Shown piece after piece: positions 8,325 to 16,912 of a stretch of DNA of 64,000 nt. Source of the DNA: Runella rosea (GTDB lineage Bacteria > Bacteroidota > Bacteroidia > Cytophagales > Spirosomataceae); assembly GCF_003325355.1 (NCBI RefSeq), contig NZ_CP030850.1, forward strand, positions 992,001 through 1,056,000, given 5' to 3'. Position 1 is the stretch's first letter; each line of letters begins with the position of its first letter. The notes under the pieces were generated by a model that saw only the letters and a list, made by a program, of their open reading frames with translations, did no database searches and was not told the origin of the DNA. Made by a program: the position numbers and the translations under genes.

Positions 8325-9411
8325 TTATCTGCTTATTACCAGCCTTTTAACCATTGGTTTGTCTGCCTGCAACTCCACTGACCCCGAGCCGTCTCAACCC
8401 TACGACAATGGCGTACTGATCATCAATGCGGGAAATTTTCTGGACAACAACGGGTCTATTTCTTTGGTGCAACGAACTTCTACGACCGCCTCGTATGACA
8501 TTTTTCAGAAAGAAAATAGTCGTACGCTTGCGGGTAGCCTGAGCGGTTATGCGGAAGTCAACGAAAAAGGCATTATCCTTGTCGATAACTCCACGGCGGG
8601 CAAAGACGGCATCGAAATCGTTGACGCCCGAACCTTTAAAAGTCTGACGTCTATTCCATCCACCGAAGTGGAGAACCCACGGGCGGTGGTCAAAGCGACC
8701 GATACCAAGGCCTACATTACCTGCTGGGACGCTACGGGTGATTTTTCTAATTTTTACAAAAACCCTGGCTATGTGGCCGTCCTTGATTTGACCACCAACA
8801 AATTGACCAAAAAAATCCCCGTCCAAAACGGAGCCGAAAGCATTTTGGTTATTGGCACCGAAGCTTTTGTGGGAAATACGGGAAGCGGAATGACAAAAAT
8901 TACCGTTATCGACATCGCCACCGATTCCGTTAAACAATCCATCGAGATTGGCCGCAATCCTGACTTGGTGGGTCTTGATGCCAATAATAAACTGTGGCTG
9001 TACGCGGGAGGAGAAATGGTACGGCTAAATACCCAAACCAAAACAGTGGAAACCCGTTTTAAAATTACGTCGCCCAATGCGTCAAAATCGCCCAGTTCGT
9101 TCACGCTGAGCGCCGACAAAAAAACCATTTATTTCACCAATTCATTCTACGACGCAGCCGATGGCTACCTCCAAAAAGGAGAAACCTACAGCTTCTCCAT
9201 CGATGCGGCGGCCGTGGTGGCCGACAAACCTTTTATCAATCGGTTATTTTCGGGAGGATTGGGCGTTGACCCGCAAACGGGCGTGATTTATGCCGGTTTG
9301 GTGCCCTCTTTCAAACAAGCAGGTTATGTTCTCCGGTATCAACCCAACGGTACGTTGATTGATTCGGTCAAGGCCGAAATTGCACCGAGTACATTTTTCT
9401 TTAAAAAATAA
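8314..9411 (+). CDS. BtuG-like surface lipoprotein (YncE/DUF5074 beta-propeller)
   Basis: This 365-residue lipoprotein has a signal peptide and lipobox LSAC with Cys19, followed by an acidic NSTDPEPSQ stretch that could act as a surface-export signal. The rest reads as repeated beta-propeller blades: GVLIINAGNF, GIEIVDARTF, GYVAVLDLTTNKL, KITVIDIATDSV, NNKLWLYAGG, KTIYFTNSFY and DPQTGVIYAGL. In Bacteroides, BtuG proteins of this fold cap BtuB and bind cobalamin with extreme affinity. Here the gene overlaps the BtuB-like gene by 11 bp and shares the riboswitch-controlled transcript. Calling it BtuG is an inference from fold plus context. Confidence 0.85.
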   Translation: MNRNYLLITSLLTIGLSACNSTDPEPSQPYDNGVLIINAGNFLDNNGSISLVQRTSTTASYDIFQKENSRTLAGSLSGYAEVNEKGIILVDNSTAGKDGIEIVDARTFKSLTSIPSTEVENPRAVVKATDTKAYITCWDATGDFSNFYKNPGYVAVLDLTTNKLTKKIPVQNGAESILVIGTEAFVGNTGSGMTKITVIDIATDSVKQSIEIGRNPDLVGLDANNKLWLYAGGEMVRLNTQTKTVETRFKITSPNASKSPSSFTLSADKKTIYFTNSFYDAADGYLQKGETYSFSIDAAAVVADKPFINRLFSGGLGVDPQTGVIYAGLVPSFKQAGYVLRYQPNGTLIDSVKAEIAPSTFFFKK

Positions 9412-9443
9412 TACCCATTAACAGTCATCTTATTTCAATTCAG

Positions 9444-9474
9444 AAGGGCGGGCCGTTTGTGTCTGCCCTTTTTT
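9444..9474 (+). terminator. Rho-independent terminator after the B12 uptake operon
   Basis: A 10-bp stem (9444-9453 with 9461-9470, including two G-U pairs) closes a 7-nt loop and runs into a T-tract at 9469-9474. It lies 32 bp past the stop of the BtuG-like gene. Confidence 0.8.
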
Positions 9475-9517
9475 GCAGCAAAAGTGAATAACAAGTTCTT
9501 TCAAATAGCGTAGTCAT

Positions 9518-9552
9518 TACCCGTCGGTCGGGTTTGAACCGACTGACGGGTA
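9518..9552. repeat. Strong inverted repeat between convergent genes
   Basis: TACCCGTCGGTCGG at 9518-9531 pairs with CCGACTGACGGGTA at 9539-9552 with one mismatch, around a 7-nt loop. No T-tract follows on either strand, so it may be a REP-like palindrome or a processing/blocking hairpin for the minus-strand gene that ends at 9565. Confidence 0.6.
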
Positions 9553-9564
9553 GATAGATGATCA

Positions 9565-11250
9565 TCAGTACCTTAACTTAGGCTCGACCCAAAGGGCAGT
9601 TAGGCAAAGTAAAAAAAGCACCAACCACGCCCAATCTGGCAATTTTGCGGTAATCAGTTGCGTCGTACCTGCTGAATATTTCGATTGATTGCTCGAATGC
9701 GCCTGCACGCTCTCCGCCATTCGGGCCGCATTCGATACCACGGTTTCATTTTCCTCTACGTATACCTCCAAAGAATCCTGAAAGGGCTGCCAACCTGATT
9801 TTCTAAAAGTATAATCCGTACCATAACTAAACGCGTTGAGGGAAGAACGTTGGAGTGAAACCGTATCTTCCGCCACCGAAACGGTCGAGAGAGGTTGCGA
9901 AAATTTATTCAAGACCAAGCTCGCACGCGTGTCTTTCCAAAGCGGGGCAGTCACTACAATATTCCCTTCTTGCGCGGGCACCAACGCCTGCAAAATACCC
10001 GACCAAATTTTATCATAGTTCAAGCTATCGCCACTTAATTTCAACGAAAAAGTTTCATTCAACAAACTCAGTCCCACCATTCCACCCGTTTTTTGCACGG
10101 CTACGGGATAGCCCAAAATATTTTTTTGGTTTGGATTTTCTGCCAATCGGTACGGCAAGGCCGTTAGTCCGTTTCCTACCAAAACACTTTCATCATTGGA
10201 GATTTTCTTCAAATTCCATTTTGTTCCCAGCGTTGCATTCAACTTTTTTGCGGCTTGCTCTGGATTCGTTATGTTGTAAAACAAAACACTTTTTCCATCC
10301 GAAACAGCCTTTTTCACCAACGGATGACCTGCATTTTCAGGGTCGGTAAAGACAATATCGGGCACAAAATCTTTTTTATTTTTTACCTGATTCATTGACA
10401 CCCTCGTTTGTGTATTCTTGGCTACGGCCGTCACCATTTCTACCCTTCCCCCCTTCTTGCCTAACCACTCCGCCAGGGCTTTACTCTCAAAATCAGGATT
10501 TTGCAAGACAAAGTAGGCCGAAACAGGCTGCGGTTTTCGGGAATAAAAAGCCACCTTCTGTAAGGGTTGATTATCCAACAGCAAGGTGGTTTCGGTTCGT
10601 CCAATGGCAAAAGAAGGAAACGTCAAACGAAAAGTTTGATTCCCTTTACGCAATAAAACACTGTCTAGTACCTGATTGGCATAGTTGATTTTGAGCACCT
10701 TGGGCGCATCCAAGGCGATGGCTCCCGATACTTCCTGCAACTCTCCTTTTCGGAGCATGGCCTTCCACTGTATCGACGCTAATTCGTTATTTTTAAACCA
10801 CGGAATCCAATGAATCTCGTGCTGGCTTAGATGGGCAAGCATTTGGGGGCGAGCATCCTGCCCCAGCACATAAACCGTCCCCAATTGCGCGGCAAAATCA
10901 GCCGTTTCTGACGTACGGCGCTCAAAGTCATCAAATGAAAAAGTTTCGGTAATTTTCAGACTGTCTTGGGCTTTTTTTATCGCCTCTAAGGGTACATTTT
11001 CACTGACGAGCAATACGCGGCTGGTGTTCGCTGAGGTTGTCCAATGCGGTTGAATGACGTATATTAAAATCACCATTCCCATCAAAACGTTGAGCCCCAA
11101 ACGGATTTTCTTTCTTTGTTTTGACAAAGAAGTTGACCTTAAAAGGGTCCAAATTTGAACGGCCGTTAATGCAACCAAAGCAACAATAATCAACCCATCA
11201 AGCACGGTGAAGGAAGAAAAAAACGACAGAGAAGCGAATAAAAAGGTCAT
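9565..11250 (-). CDS. Membrane-anchored protein of unknown function
   Basis: This 561-residue protein has two N-terminal transmembrane segments (about 17-36 and 50-68), a large extracytoplasmic middle region and one C-terminal transmembrane segment (about 541-557) with a short RY-ending tail. The layout resembles the VWA-less membrane proteins found near BatA/BatB-type genes in Bacteroidota, and the middle region has alternating beta/alpha segments (RVLLVSENVP, VPDIVFTDPEN, KSVLFYNIT) that could form a GATase/Rossmann-like fold. I recognise no catalytic motif. It stands alone between the B12 operon and the polysaccharide locus, so function stays open. Confidence 0.8.
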   Translation of the reverse strand: MTFLFASLSFFSSFTVLDGLIIVALVALTAVQIWTLLRSTSLSKQRKKIRLGLNVLMGMVILIYVIQPHWTTSANTSRVLLVSENVPLEAIKKAQDSLKITETFSFDDFERRTSETADFAAQLGTVYVLGQDARPQMLAHLSQHEIHWIPWFKNNELASIQWKAMLRKGELQEVSGAIALDAPKVLKINYANQVLDSVLLRKGNQTFRLTFPSFAIGRTETTLLLDNQPLQKVAFYSRKPQPVSAYFVLQNPDFESKALAEWLGKKGGRVEMVTAVAKNTQTRVSMNQVKNKKDFVPDIVFTDPENAGHPLVKKAVSDGKSVLFYNITNPEQAAKKLNATLGTKWNLKKISNDESVLVGNGLTALPYRLAENPNQKNILGYPVAVQKTGGMVGLSLLNETFSLKLSGDSLNYDKIWSGILQALVPAQEGNIVVTAPLWKDTRASLVLNKFSQPLSTVSVAEDTVSLQRSSLNAFSYGTDYTFRKSGWQPFQDSLEVYVEENETVVSNAARMAESVQAHSSNQSKYSAGTTQLITAKLPDWAWLVLFLLCLTALWVEPKLRY

Positions 11251-11325
11251 TCAATAATAAGGATTGCGGATCATTCCATAAAAATAAGGAAGAAATCCCC
11301 AAAGACAACCCAAAGTGGCCCATAA

Positions 11326-11356
11326 AAAAACCCTTTTCCGTAGGAAAAGGGTTTTT
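11326..11356. terminator. Bidirectional Rho-independent terminator
   Basis: CCCTTTTCC at 11331-11339 pairs perfectly with GGAAAAGGG at 11343-11351 around a 3-nt loop, extended by A/T runs on both sides. On the minus strand it ends the phosphoglycosyltransferase transcript 52 bp after its stop. Confidence 0.9.
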
Positions 11357-11407
11357 GTTTCACTTCCACTCATTATCAAAGAGGAGGGTTGCAGTGAGAT
11401 GAGCTTG

Positions 11408-12829
11408 TTAAAAGGCCTTCGGATCTCCCTTCACCATGTTGTAAGCAGTACGGAGTACAATCTGAAAATCAAGCACTAAGCTCCAATTTTCAATGTACCA
11501 AATATCATAATCGACGCGTTTGCGCATCAGACCAATTTCCTGCGTTTCGCCCCGGAAACCATTCACCTGCGCCCAACCCGTAATGCCTGGCTTGAGGCGG
11601 TGACGAATCATGTAATTATCAATTTTTGGGAGCGTTTCCAAGCTATGCTTCACAGCGTGTGGACGCGGGCCTACTACCGACATACTTCCCAACAGCACGT
11701 TGATGAACTGCGGAAGTTCGTCGAGGTTAGTCTTCCGTAAAAAACGCCCCACTTTTGTAATACGCGGGTCATCTTGGGTCGTTTGGTTAAATCCACCATC
11801 TTCCCGTACCGTTGATGCGTTGTGGTACATGGTTCTGAACTTCCAAACCCCAATGTTACGTCCGCGTTGTCCCCAACGGTCCTGAACAAAGAACACGGGT
11901 CCGCGCGAATCCCACCGAATGGCCAGCGCAATCAACGGAAACAACCAAGAAGCAACCAGCACCAAAAATACCGCACTAAAAAGCACATCAAAAGCCCGCT
12001 TGAGCATCCACCACGAATCCATTTCCAACGGGGTACTGCGTACGGTAATCAACGGATAATTACCAAACAGCTCCAGTGAATAACGGGATGCGCTGAACTG
12101 AAAAAAGCCCGGCGTGAAACGTACAAGGATTCCTTTCTTATCCGCCCAGCTAATGATGCCTTTCACATAACTTTCTTCAAATTGGCTCGGTGCAATGACC
12201 AATTCATCAATCACTTTACCGAGGGACGTTTCGTTCAGAAAATCTATGGTTTCAAGAAGCGGCGGCGTTCTTCTTCCGGGTTCTTTATACCCCCATGCCC
12301 CCAGAATGGTGTAACCAAATTGCGGGTTTCTCAGCACCAAATCGCGAAAACCATCGACTTGGTTCATTTCCCCTACAATAACTAAGTTCCGCTGGTTTAC
12401 TCCTTTGAGATTCCAGAATCGAACAATCTTTCGGGTACTGTACATTTTAAGGACCACATTTGCCCCCAAAACCGCCACGTACGCAAGGGTAAAACTGCGG
12501 GTGTAGTCGTAATCTTTCAAGAAGAAAAGCGAGACCACTAAAACGATAAATTGGGTGAGCAAATTGGGCAACAATGCCAGAATCTCATCAATGAAGGTCA
12601 CCGTTCGAAATTCATTGTACAGATCCGTGAGTTTGGAAGAGAAGTACCAACCCATTCCCATTCCAGAAATAATTAAGACATCTACCTGTTGTAAGGTACG
12701 GTTGGTAAAATTGGCGGCCAACATGTAAGACAGCATGACCAGCATAACATCAGCCACAAAGCGTGGGTGATTTTTCCGTCGATTAATTTGATAAGTAATC
12801 GTAGACGGTAGTAACGAGTGTTGAGACAT
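11408..12829 (-). CDS. Polyprenyl-phosphate sugar phosphotransferase (WcaJ/WbaP-type initiating PGT)
   Basis: This 473-residue inner-membrane protein has several N-terminal hydrophobic helices (about 28-130), a CoA-binding-like middle domain (VIVGEMNQVDGF near 150), then a membrane re-entrant helix and the Bac_transf catalytic domain: KRAFDVLFSAVFL, GPVFFVQDRWGQ, KFRTMY, DDPRITKVGRFLRK, NLDELPQFINVL and VGPRPH. The family transfers a sugar-1-phosphate to undecaprenyl phosphate, the first step of exopolysaccharide repeat-unit synthesis. It is the last gene of the polysaccharide locus, 567 bp from its upstream neighbour, so probably has its own promoter. TCAACGTTATG precedes and includes its start, as in other genes of the locus. 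Confidence 0.94.
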   Translation of the reverse strand: MSQHSLLPSTITYQINRRKNHPRFVADVMLVMLSYMLAANFTNRTLQQVDVLIISGMGMGWYFSSKLTDLYNEFRTVTFIDEILALLPNLLTQFIVLVVSLFFLKDYDYTRSFTLAYVAVLGANVVLKMYSTRKIVRFWNLKGVNQRNLVIVGEMNQVDGFRDLVLRNPQFGYTILGAWGYKEPGRRTPPLLETIDFLNETSLGKVIDELVIAPSQFEESYVKGIISWADKKGILVRFTPGFFQFSASRYSLELFGNYPLITVRSTPLEMDSWWMLKRAFDVLFSAVFLVLVASWLFPLIALAIRWDSRGPVFFVQDRWGQRGRNIGVWKFRTMYHNASTVREDGGFNQTTQDDPRITKVGRFLRKTNLDELPQFINVLLGSMSVVGPRPHAVKHSLETLPKIDNYMIRHRLKPGITGWAQVNGFRGETQEIGLMRKRVDYDIWYIENWSLVLDFQIVLRTAYNMVKGDPKAF

Positions 12830-13396
12830 AACGTTGAATTTTCAATGGTTGATACTCGACCAAAGCACTAGTAATATACCTTTATCAAAATGCCAAAATA
12901 ATAAATATTAATATCGGTAAAATTATAAAACTACCTTACAATATATATGATTTTTGTCATCTCGTATTGGTATATCAAATATAGACGAATTCCGTAAAAT
13001 AAACCATACAATTTTATCTTTTTTAAAAAAACTTATCAAATAATATTCTATTTCGTTAATTTCTAAAACGGATAAAAGCGAGCATTAGCCCTCCAAGTCA
13101 AAGTGAAATATAAAAATATTACAAAATTTATTTGTTTATTTTATAATTATATATCCCAAAAAAATTAACATTTTTAAGAAACATTCAATCATAAAAACCA
13201 ATTAAGACTTTCAAAATAGCATTTTTAAGTAAAAAATAAATAAAAAAAATATCCCAATAAAAATTACCACATTACATTCTACCCTCCTCAATATCCTTTA
13301 AAGCATGTTTATTAATATCGGAAACTTCATCCGATTTACCCCCAGTTTTTGTGCTTAAATGTACCATTCTGTAGATTCATCTAAGCGGTTCAATAT
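12830..13396. other. 567-bp AT-rich intergenic region upstream of the initiating PGT gene
   Basis: There is no plausible gene. The minus strand holds a TATATTTG -7-like box (complement of 12976-12983) with only a weak TGG at the -33 position, so a promoter is possible but not secure. No terminator is evident after the repeat lipoprotein ending at 13397. Confidence 0.5.
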
Positions 13397-16162
13397 TTAT
13401 AATTTACAATATTCAGTCGTTTCAATCTCAATCACCCAATCCACTTTTCGAAGCTTGTAAGCCGATTCGCTGAATGAGTAATAGCCCGGCGCAGGTCCCA
13501 CCTGGAAATCGTAGGTTTTTCCTACTTCTAACAAATCAGTAACGATGCTGAAGGCCGTCTGACCTGAGATATATTTCATGCTCGGCAGGTTTTTCCATTG
13601 CAGCGTGCCCGTTTCACGAAACCGCCCAAACAACTCTCGCGTTGGCAATTTATCTTCATCAAGGGATTTGCAGGGAAATTGGAGCGTAATACGAACTTCT
13701 CCCGGTTTGATGTTTGGTGGTATTTTAAAAGATGTCACGTCAATCGCTTGATTTCCAGTGGCACATGCATCTACAGCGGCCGAAAGCACAATGGCCGAGC
13801 TTTGCGAATCGTAAATCCGTAGTCGAACTTTCTGGTCGGCGTCCAATCCGCTGATTTTAATTAAGGTCCCATTGTTCAATGTAGACTGAAAAGACTGGAT
13901 TTTTGCCTTCGTTACGTCGTTAATCACCTCACAATTGTAGGCCCTATCGCTGGTAGGCAAGGTGCTTTTTACACTGAATATCAAAGGATTAGTACATTTC
14001 AAAATTGGCTTTTTAAACGATGTTACATCAATCTCCTGAACGGTAGCAGTACAGCCACCCACGGCGGCCGACAGCGCCACGGCTCCGCTTTGATTGTCCA
14101 TAATTTTGAGTCGAACGGTTTGCTCACTGTACAAACCATTGATTCTGATGATTTCACCGTTATTTACCGTCGTGGCAAAAGTCTGCATCACCCCATTGGT
14201 GGCGGCATTGATGACCTGACACTGGTACGTGGCACCACTGTTGGGCAGGTTGCTTTTTACCCTAAAACCCAACGGTGAAGTGCATTTGGGCGGTGGAATT
14301 TTAAAATTTTCCAACACGAGAGGGGTCGTTACGTTGGTGCAAGCATCCAACGGATTGGATACAACCTGCGCGGAACTGAGAAAGTCAAAAATCCGCAACT
14401 GAATCATTCCCGTATTTTCGTAAAACCCACCGAGTCGAATCACATCGCCGTTGTTGGCCGACGACTGAAAAACCTGAATCCGCGCTTTGGTATCGGCCTT
14501 GATTACTTCAAAAGTATAGCTCCGGTCGCTGTTGGGCAATGTACTCGAAATCCGAAAAACGGGGGAGTTGGCGCAGCGCTGCGGCGGCACTTTGAAGGAG
14601 CTGATGTCTACCATCAACTCCGCATTGCTCGCGCAGGCATCCACTGGTTCCGACGTCACCACGGCCGAGCTTACAATATCCGTGATTCTCAAACGCACCT
14701 TCTGGTCACTGTCTAGCCCACTGAGCCTGACCACCTCGTTGTTGTTGGCCGTGGTCTGAAAACTCTGCAATTGTGCATTCGTTTCGGCGTTGATGACCAC
14801 AAAACTATACCGATAATCGCTGTTGGGCAGCGGACTTTTGATTTTAAAACCTGGCCCGTTGGGACATTTTTGAATCTGTTTTTTAAACGACGAAATATCA
14901 ATTTCCTGCACTTCGCCACTACATCCATTGACCAATTGAGAATTGACCACCGCCGTTCCCAACGCATCCGTAATGCGCAAACGCACAAATTGATCACTTT
15001 CTAACCCATTGATTTTTATGATCTCTCCATTATTGACGGTTGATTTAAACACTTGCAGGCGTGCTCCCGTAGCCTCGTTGACCACCTCACATTGGTATTG
15101 GAGGTTGGTCGTTGGTAGACTGCTTTTGATTTTAAAACTTGGGCCTGTATCACATTTTTGCTTGGTAAATCCTGCCACCCACAGCGATAAATGCGACAGC
15201 TCCGCCACGTATTCCAAATCTCCGTTGCTAGCCTTTTGCACTTTACCAGGGGTTTCGGTCTGCCATTTTTCGGTCGCGGCGTCATAACTAAACAGTGGAA
15301 TTTCGTCGCCCGCCTGAATCACCCGACGCTCCAAAGGATGGTATAGTTGGGGCGATACGCTGAACCGAACCCGAATGGGCTGCGAGGCCGTCTTTACCAA
15401 TTGGTACTGTTCGTTGTGAATCTGCAATAAAAATGCTCCCACCACCTGCGTCAACTGCTGATTTGCGCCTTCAGCGTTTCCTCCCCGTAAAATGGGTTTC
15501 GTAATTACCTGATTAACAATAGGATTAATTAAAAATGTATTATTGGACTTGTTGATGTCGACCGCCTGAAAACGCGCCGTCAACGTCCCTCCCACTTCCT
15601 TGCCCGCCACATCTTTGAGCTGAGTGCCTTTTGCAATGCTTGCCTGCGCCACTGACTGATTGGCAATAATGGGCGTCGGAGTTTCGACGCTCCAGTCACG
15701 GTCAACGCTCCCCGACCTGCTCGCCGTACTTTGGGCTACCTTCACAACCGACGTCGTACCCGTGGGTTGCAAAATCAACGCCACTGAGCGTTGGTTTTCG
15801 TTGCCCATTTCAACGGGTAAAACGGCATCCACAAAACCCGGCACTTTGGCTACTACCGTAAACCTCAGGGGATTTTGGGTAGTAGGTCTCGGCCCCAGCG
15901 AGTCAACGGACAAAAACAACGCACCGTCCGATGAAATTCTAAATTTCTTGGTGTTGACGGTGGTTATCAACCGATTAGCGTCAGGCCCTACCAAAACCAC
16001 TTCCATATTCTCGGGAGGGGCCTTGCCTTCAACGGTGTAATATTGAACATCCAAAGCTACTGGGTACGGCTTTTTAAAACGCAGTTCTAAACCATCCAAA
16101 GGGTTTTTACAGGCACTCACCACTCCCAGCCACAGACCTATAAAAAGTAAGATTCGTTTCAT
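13397..16162 (-). CDS. Lipoprotein with five tandem ~96-residue Cys-containing repeats
   Basis: This 921-residue lipoprotein has signal peptide MKRILLFIGLWLGVVSAC with lipobox Cys18. The first ~330 residues are a non-repeated region of beta-sandwich appearance (FTVVAKVPGFVDAVLPVEMG, RVRFSVSPQLYHP, ELSHLSLWVAGF). Five tandem repeats follow at 336-431, 432-528, 529-625, 626-721 and 722-817, each starting K/R-C, containing SxLPxS, NNGxxIxxxGL and VRLRIxD, and ending near a second Cys. Repeats 1, 4 and 5 have a third Cys (C358, C648, C744). A C-terminal unit (818-921) ends in EYCKL. I recognise no named family. It is the last gene of the five-gene YjbH operon, and its ATG overlaps the preceding TGA (TGATG), implying translational coupling. 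Confidence 0.88.
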   Translation of the reverse strand: MKRILLFIGLWLGVVSACKNPLDGLELRFKKPYPVALDVQYYTVEGKAPPENMEVVLVGPDANRLITTVNTKKFRISSDGALFLSVDSLGPRPTTQNPLRFTVVAKVPGFVDAVLPVEMGNENQRSVALILQPTGTTSVVKVAQSTASRSGSVDRDWSVETPTPIIANQSVAQASIAKGTQLKDVAGKEVGGTLTARFQAVDINKSNNTFLINPIVNQVITKPILRGGNAEGANQQLTQVVGAFLLQIHNEQYQLVKTASQPIRVRFSVSPQLYHPLERRVIQAGDEIPLFSYDAATEKWQTETPGKVQKASNGDLEYVAELSHLSLWVAGFTKQKCDTGPSFKIKSSLPTTNLQYQCEVVNEATGARLQVFKSTVNNGEIIKINGLESDQFVRLRITDALGTAVVNSQLVNGCSGEVQEIDISSFKKQIQKCPNGPGFKIKSPLPNSDYRYSFVVINAETNAQLQSFQTTANNNEVVRLSGLDSDQKVRLRITDIVSSAVVTSEPVDACASNAELMVDISSFKVPPQRCANSPVFRISSTLPNSDRSYTFEVIKADTKARIQVFQSSANNGDVIRLGGFYENTGMIQLRIFDFLSSAQVVSNPLDACTNVTTPLVLENFKIPPPKCTSPLGFRVKSNLPNSGATYQCQVINAATNGVMQTFATTVNNGEIIRINGLYSEQTVRLKIMDNQSGAVALSAAVGGCTATVQEIDVTSFKKPILKCTNPLIFSVKSTLPTSDRAYNCEVINDVTKAKIQSFQSTLNNGTLIKISGLDADQKVRLRIYDSQSSAIVLSAAVDACATGNQAIDVTSFKIPPNIKPGEVRITLQFPCKSLDEDKLPTRELFGRFRETGTLQWKNLPSMKYISGQTAFSIVTDLLEVGKTYDFQVGPAPGYYSFSESAYKLRKVDWVIEIETTEYCKL
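13712..15157 (-). repeat. Five tandem coding repeats of ~290 bp
   Basis: Repeat lengths are 96, 97, 97, 96 and 96 codons. They are clearly homologous at protein level but divergent at DNA level, so they are an old domain array rather than a recent tandem duplication. Confidence 0.9.
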
Positions 16163-16869
16163 CAGCGTAACGATTTTTTGACCAACGCGTACGTAATCAC
16201 CAACTGAAGATTGGGTAAATACCGATACCCGCGCATGTTTCGTTCAATCAGCGGAATCTGCTCCTCCAACGTGGTCGTTTCCAGAAAACCATCAAATTCC
16301 ATGTTAATTTTAGGGGCTCCAAGGTAATAACACCCGAGTTCGACCCCTACGCCCCAGCGCCGTTTGGGAATAGAACGCCCAAACCCAAACCCCGCATATC
16401 CTACCACGGGCGACCATTTTATACCTAATCCTATGGTTCCAAATTCATCGGGCTTCATCTGAATCCCCCCCAATTCGATGGGCGATAAAGCACTCAGTTC
16501 CAGTTGAATATCGGGCCGCCACGTATACCCCAGTCCTCCTGTCAAAAAAAAAGCACTCCGTGGGAAAGGGTGCCATTTAACCGAACTATGTACAACGCCG
16601 ATGACAAAGTCGGGGCGAAACTCAATGAGGGAACTATCGCCTAAATCAATTTGAATCTTTTTTTTGTAGGCTACGTAGGTGGCTCCCACCCGCAGCACCA
16701 GTCTGGGTTGTGAGCGCAGCTTCCAAGCCCATTGCACACCTACGCCCGTCGTTCCTGCCTGAATGCCTACTGCACTTGGCCACCATCGCACCGCCGAGTC
16801 TCCTGGGTTACCAGTGGCGAAAGCTCGCCCCAGCGCGACGAAATAAATAAGCCATACCGCCTTCTTCAT
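16162..16869 (-). CDS. Outer-membrane beta-barrel-like protein of the YjbH operon
   Basis: This 235-residue protein has a signal peptide (MKKAVWLIYFVALGRAFATG) and a series of amphipathic strands typical of an 8-10-strand barrel (LVLRVGATYVAYKKKI, FFLTGGLGYTWRPDIQ, GVGVELGCYYLG), ending in LQLVITYALVKKSLR. It has no recognisable catalytic motif. It lies 43 bp after the YjbH C-terminal-type gene and overlaps the repeat lipoprotein start by one base. ACTCAACGATATG surrounds its start, similar to other genes of the locus. The role is probably structural in the outer membrane; the exact function is unknown. Confidence 0.82.
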   Translation of the reverse strand: MKKAVWLIYFVALGRAFATGNPGDSAVRWWPSAVGIQAGTTGVGVQWAWKLRSQPRLVLRVGATYVAYKKKIQIDLGDSSLIEFRPDFVIGVVHSSVKWHPFPRSAFFLTGGLGYTWRPDIQLELSALSPIELGGIQMKPDEFGTIGLGIKWSPVVGYAGFGFGRSIPKRRWGVGVELGCYYLGAPKINMEFDGFLETTTLEEQIPLIERNMRGYRYLPNLQLVITYALVKKSLR

Positions 16870-16912
16870 ATCGTTGAGTTTTGTTGGACTATTTTTACGA
16901 ATGGGCTAAACC

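Noticed and set aside
8347-8937. 196-codon minus-strand frame opposite the BtuG-like gene
   Set aside because: The plus frame has a clear lipoprotein/propeller; the antisense product is basic and without domain features.
13712-15157. Possible recent tandem gene duplication or CRISPR-like array
   Set aside because: The repeats are coding, ~290 bp each and diverged at DNA level; they are protein domains.
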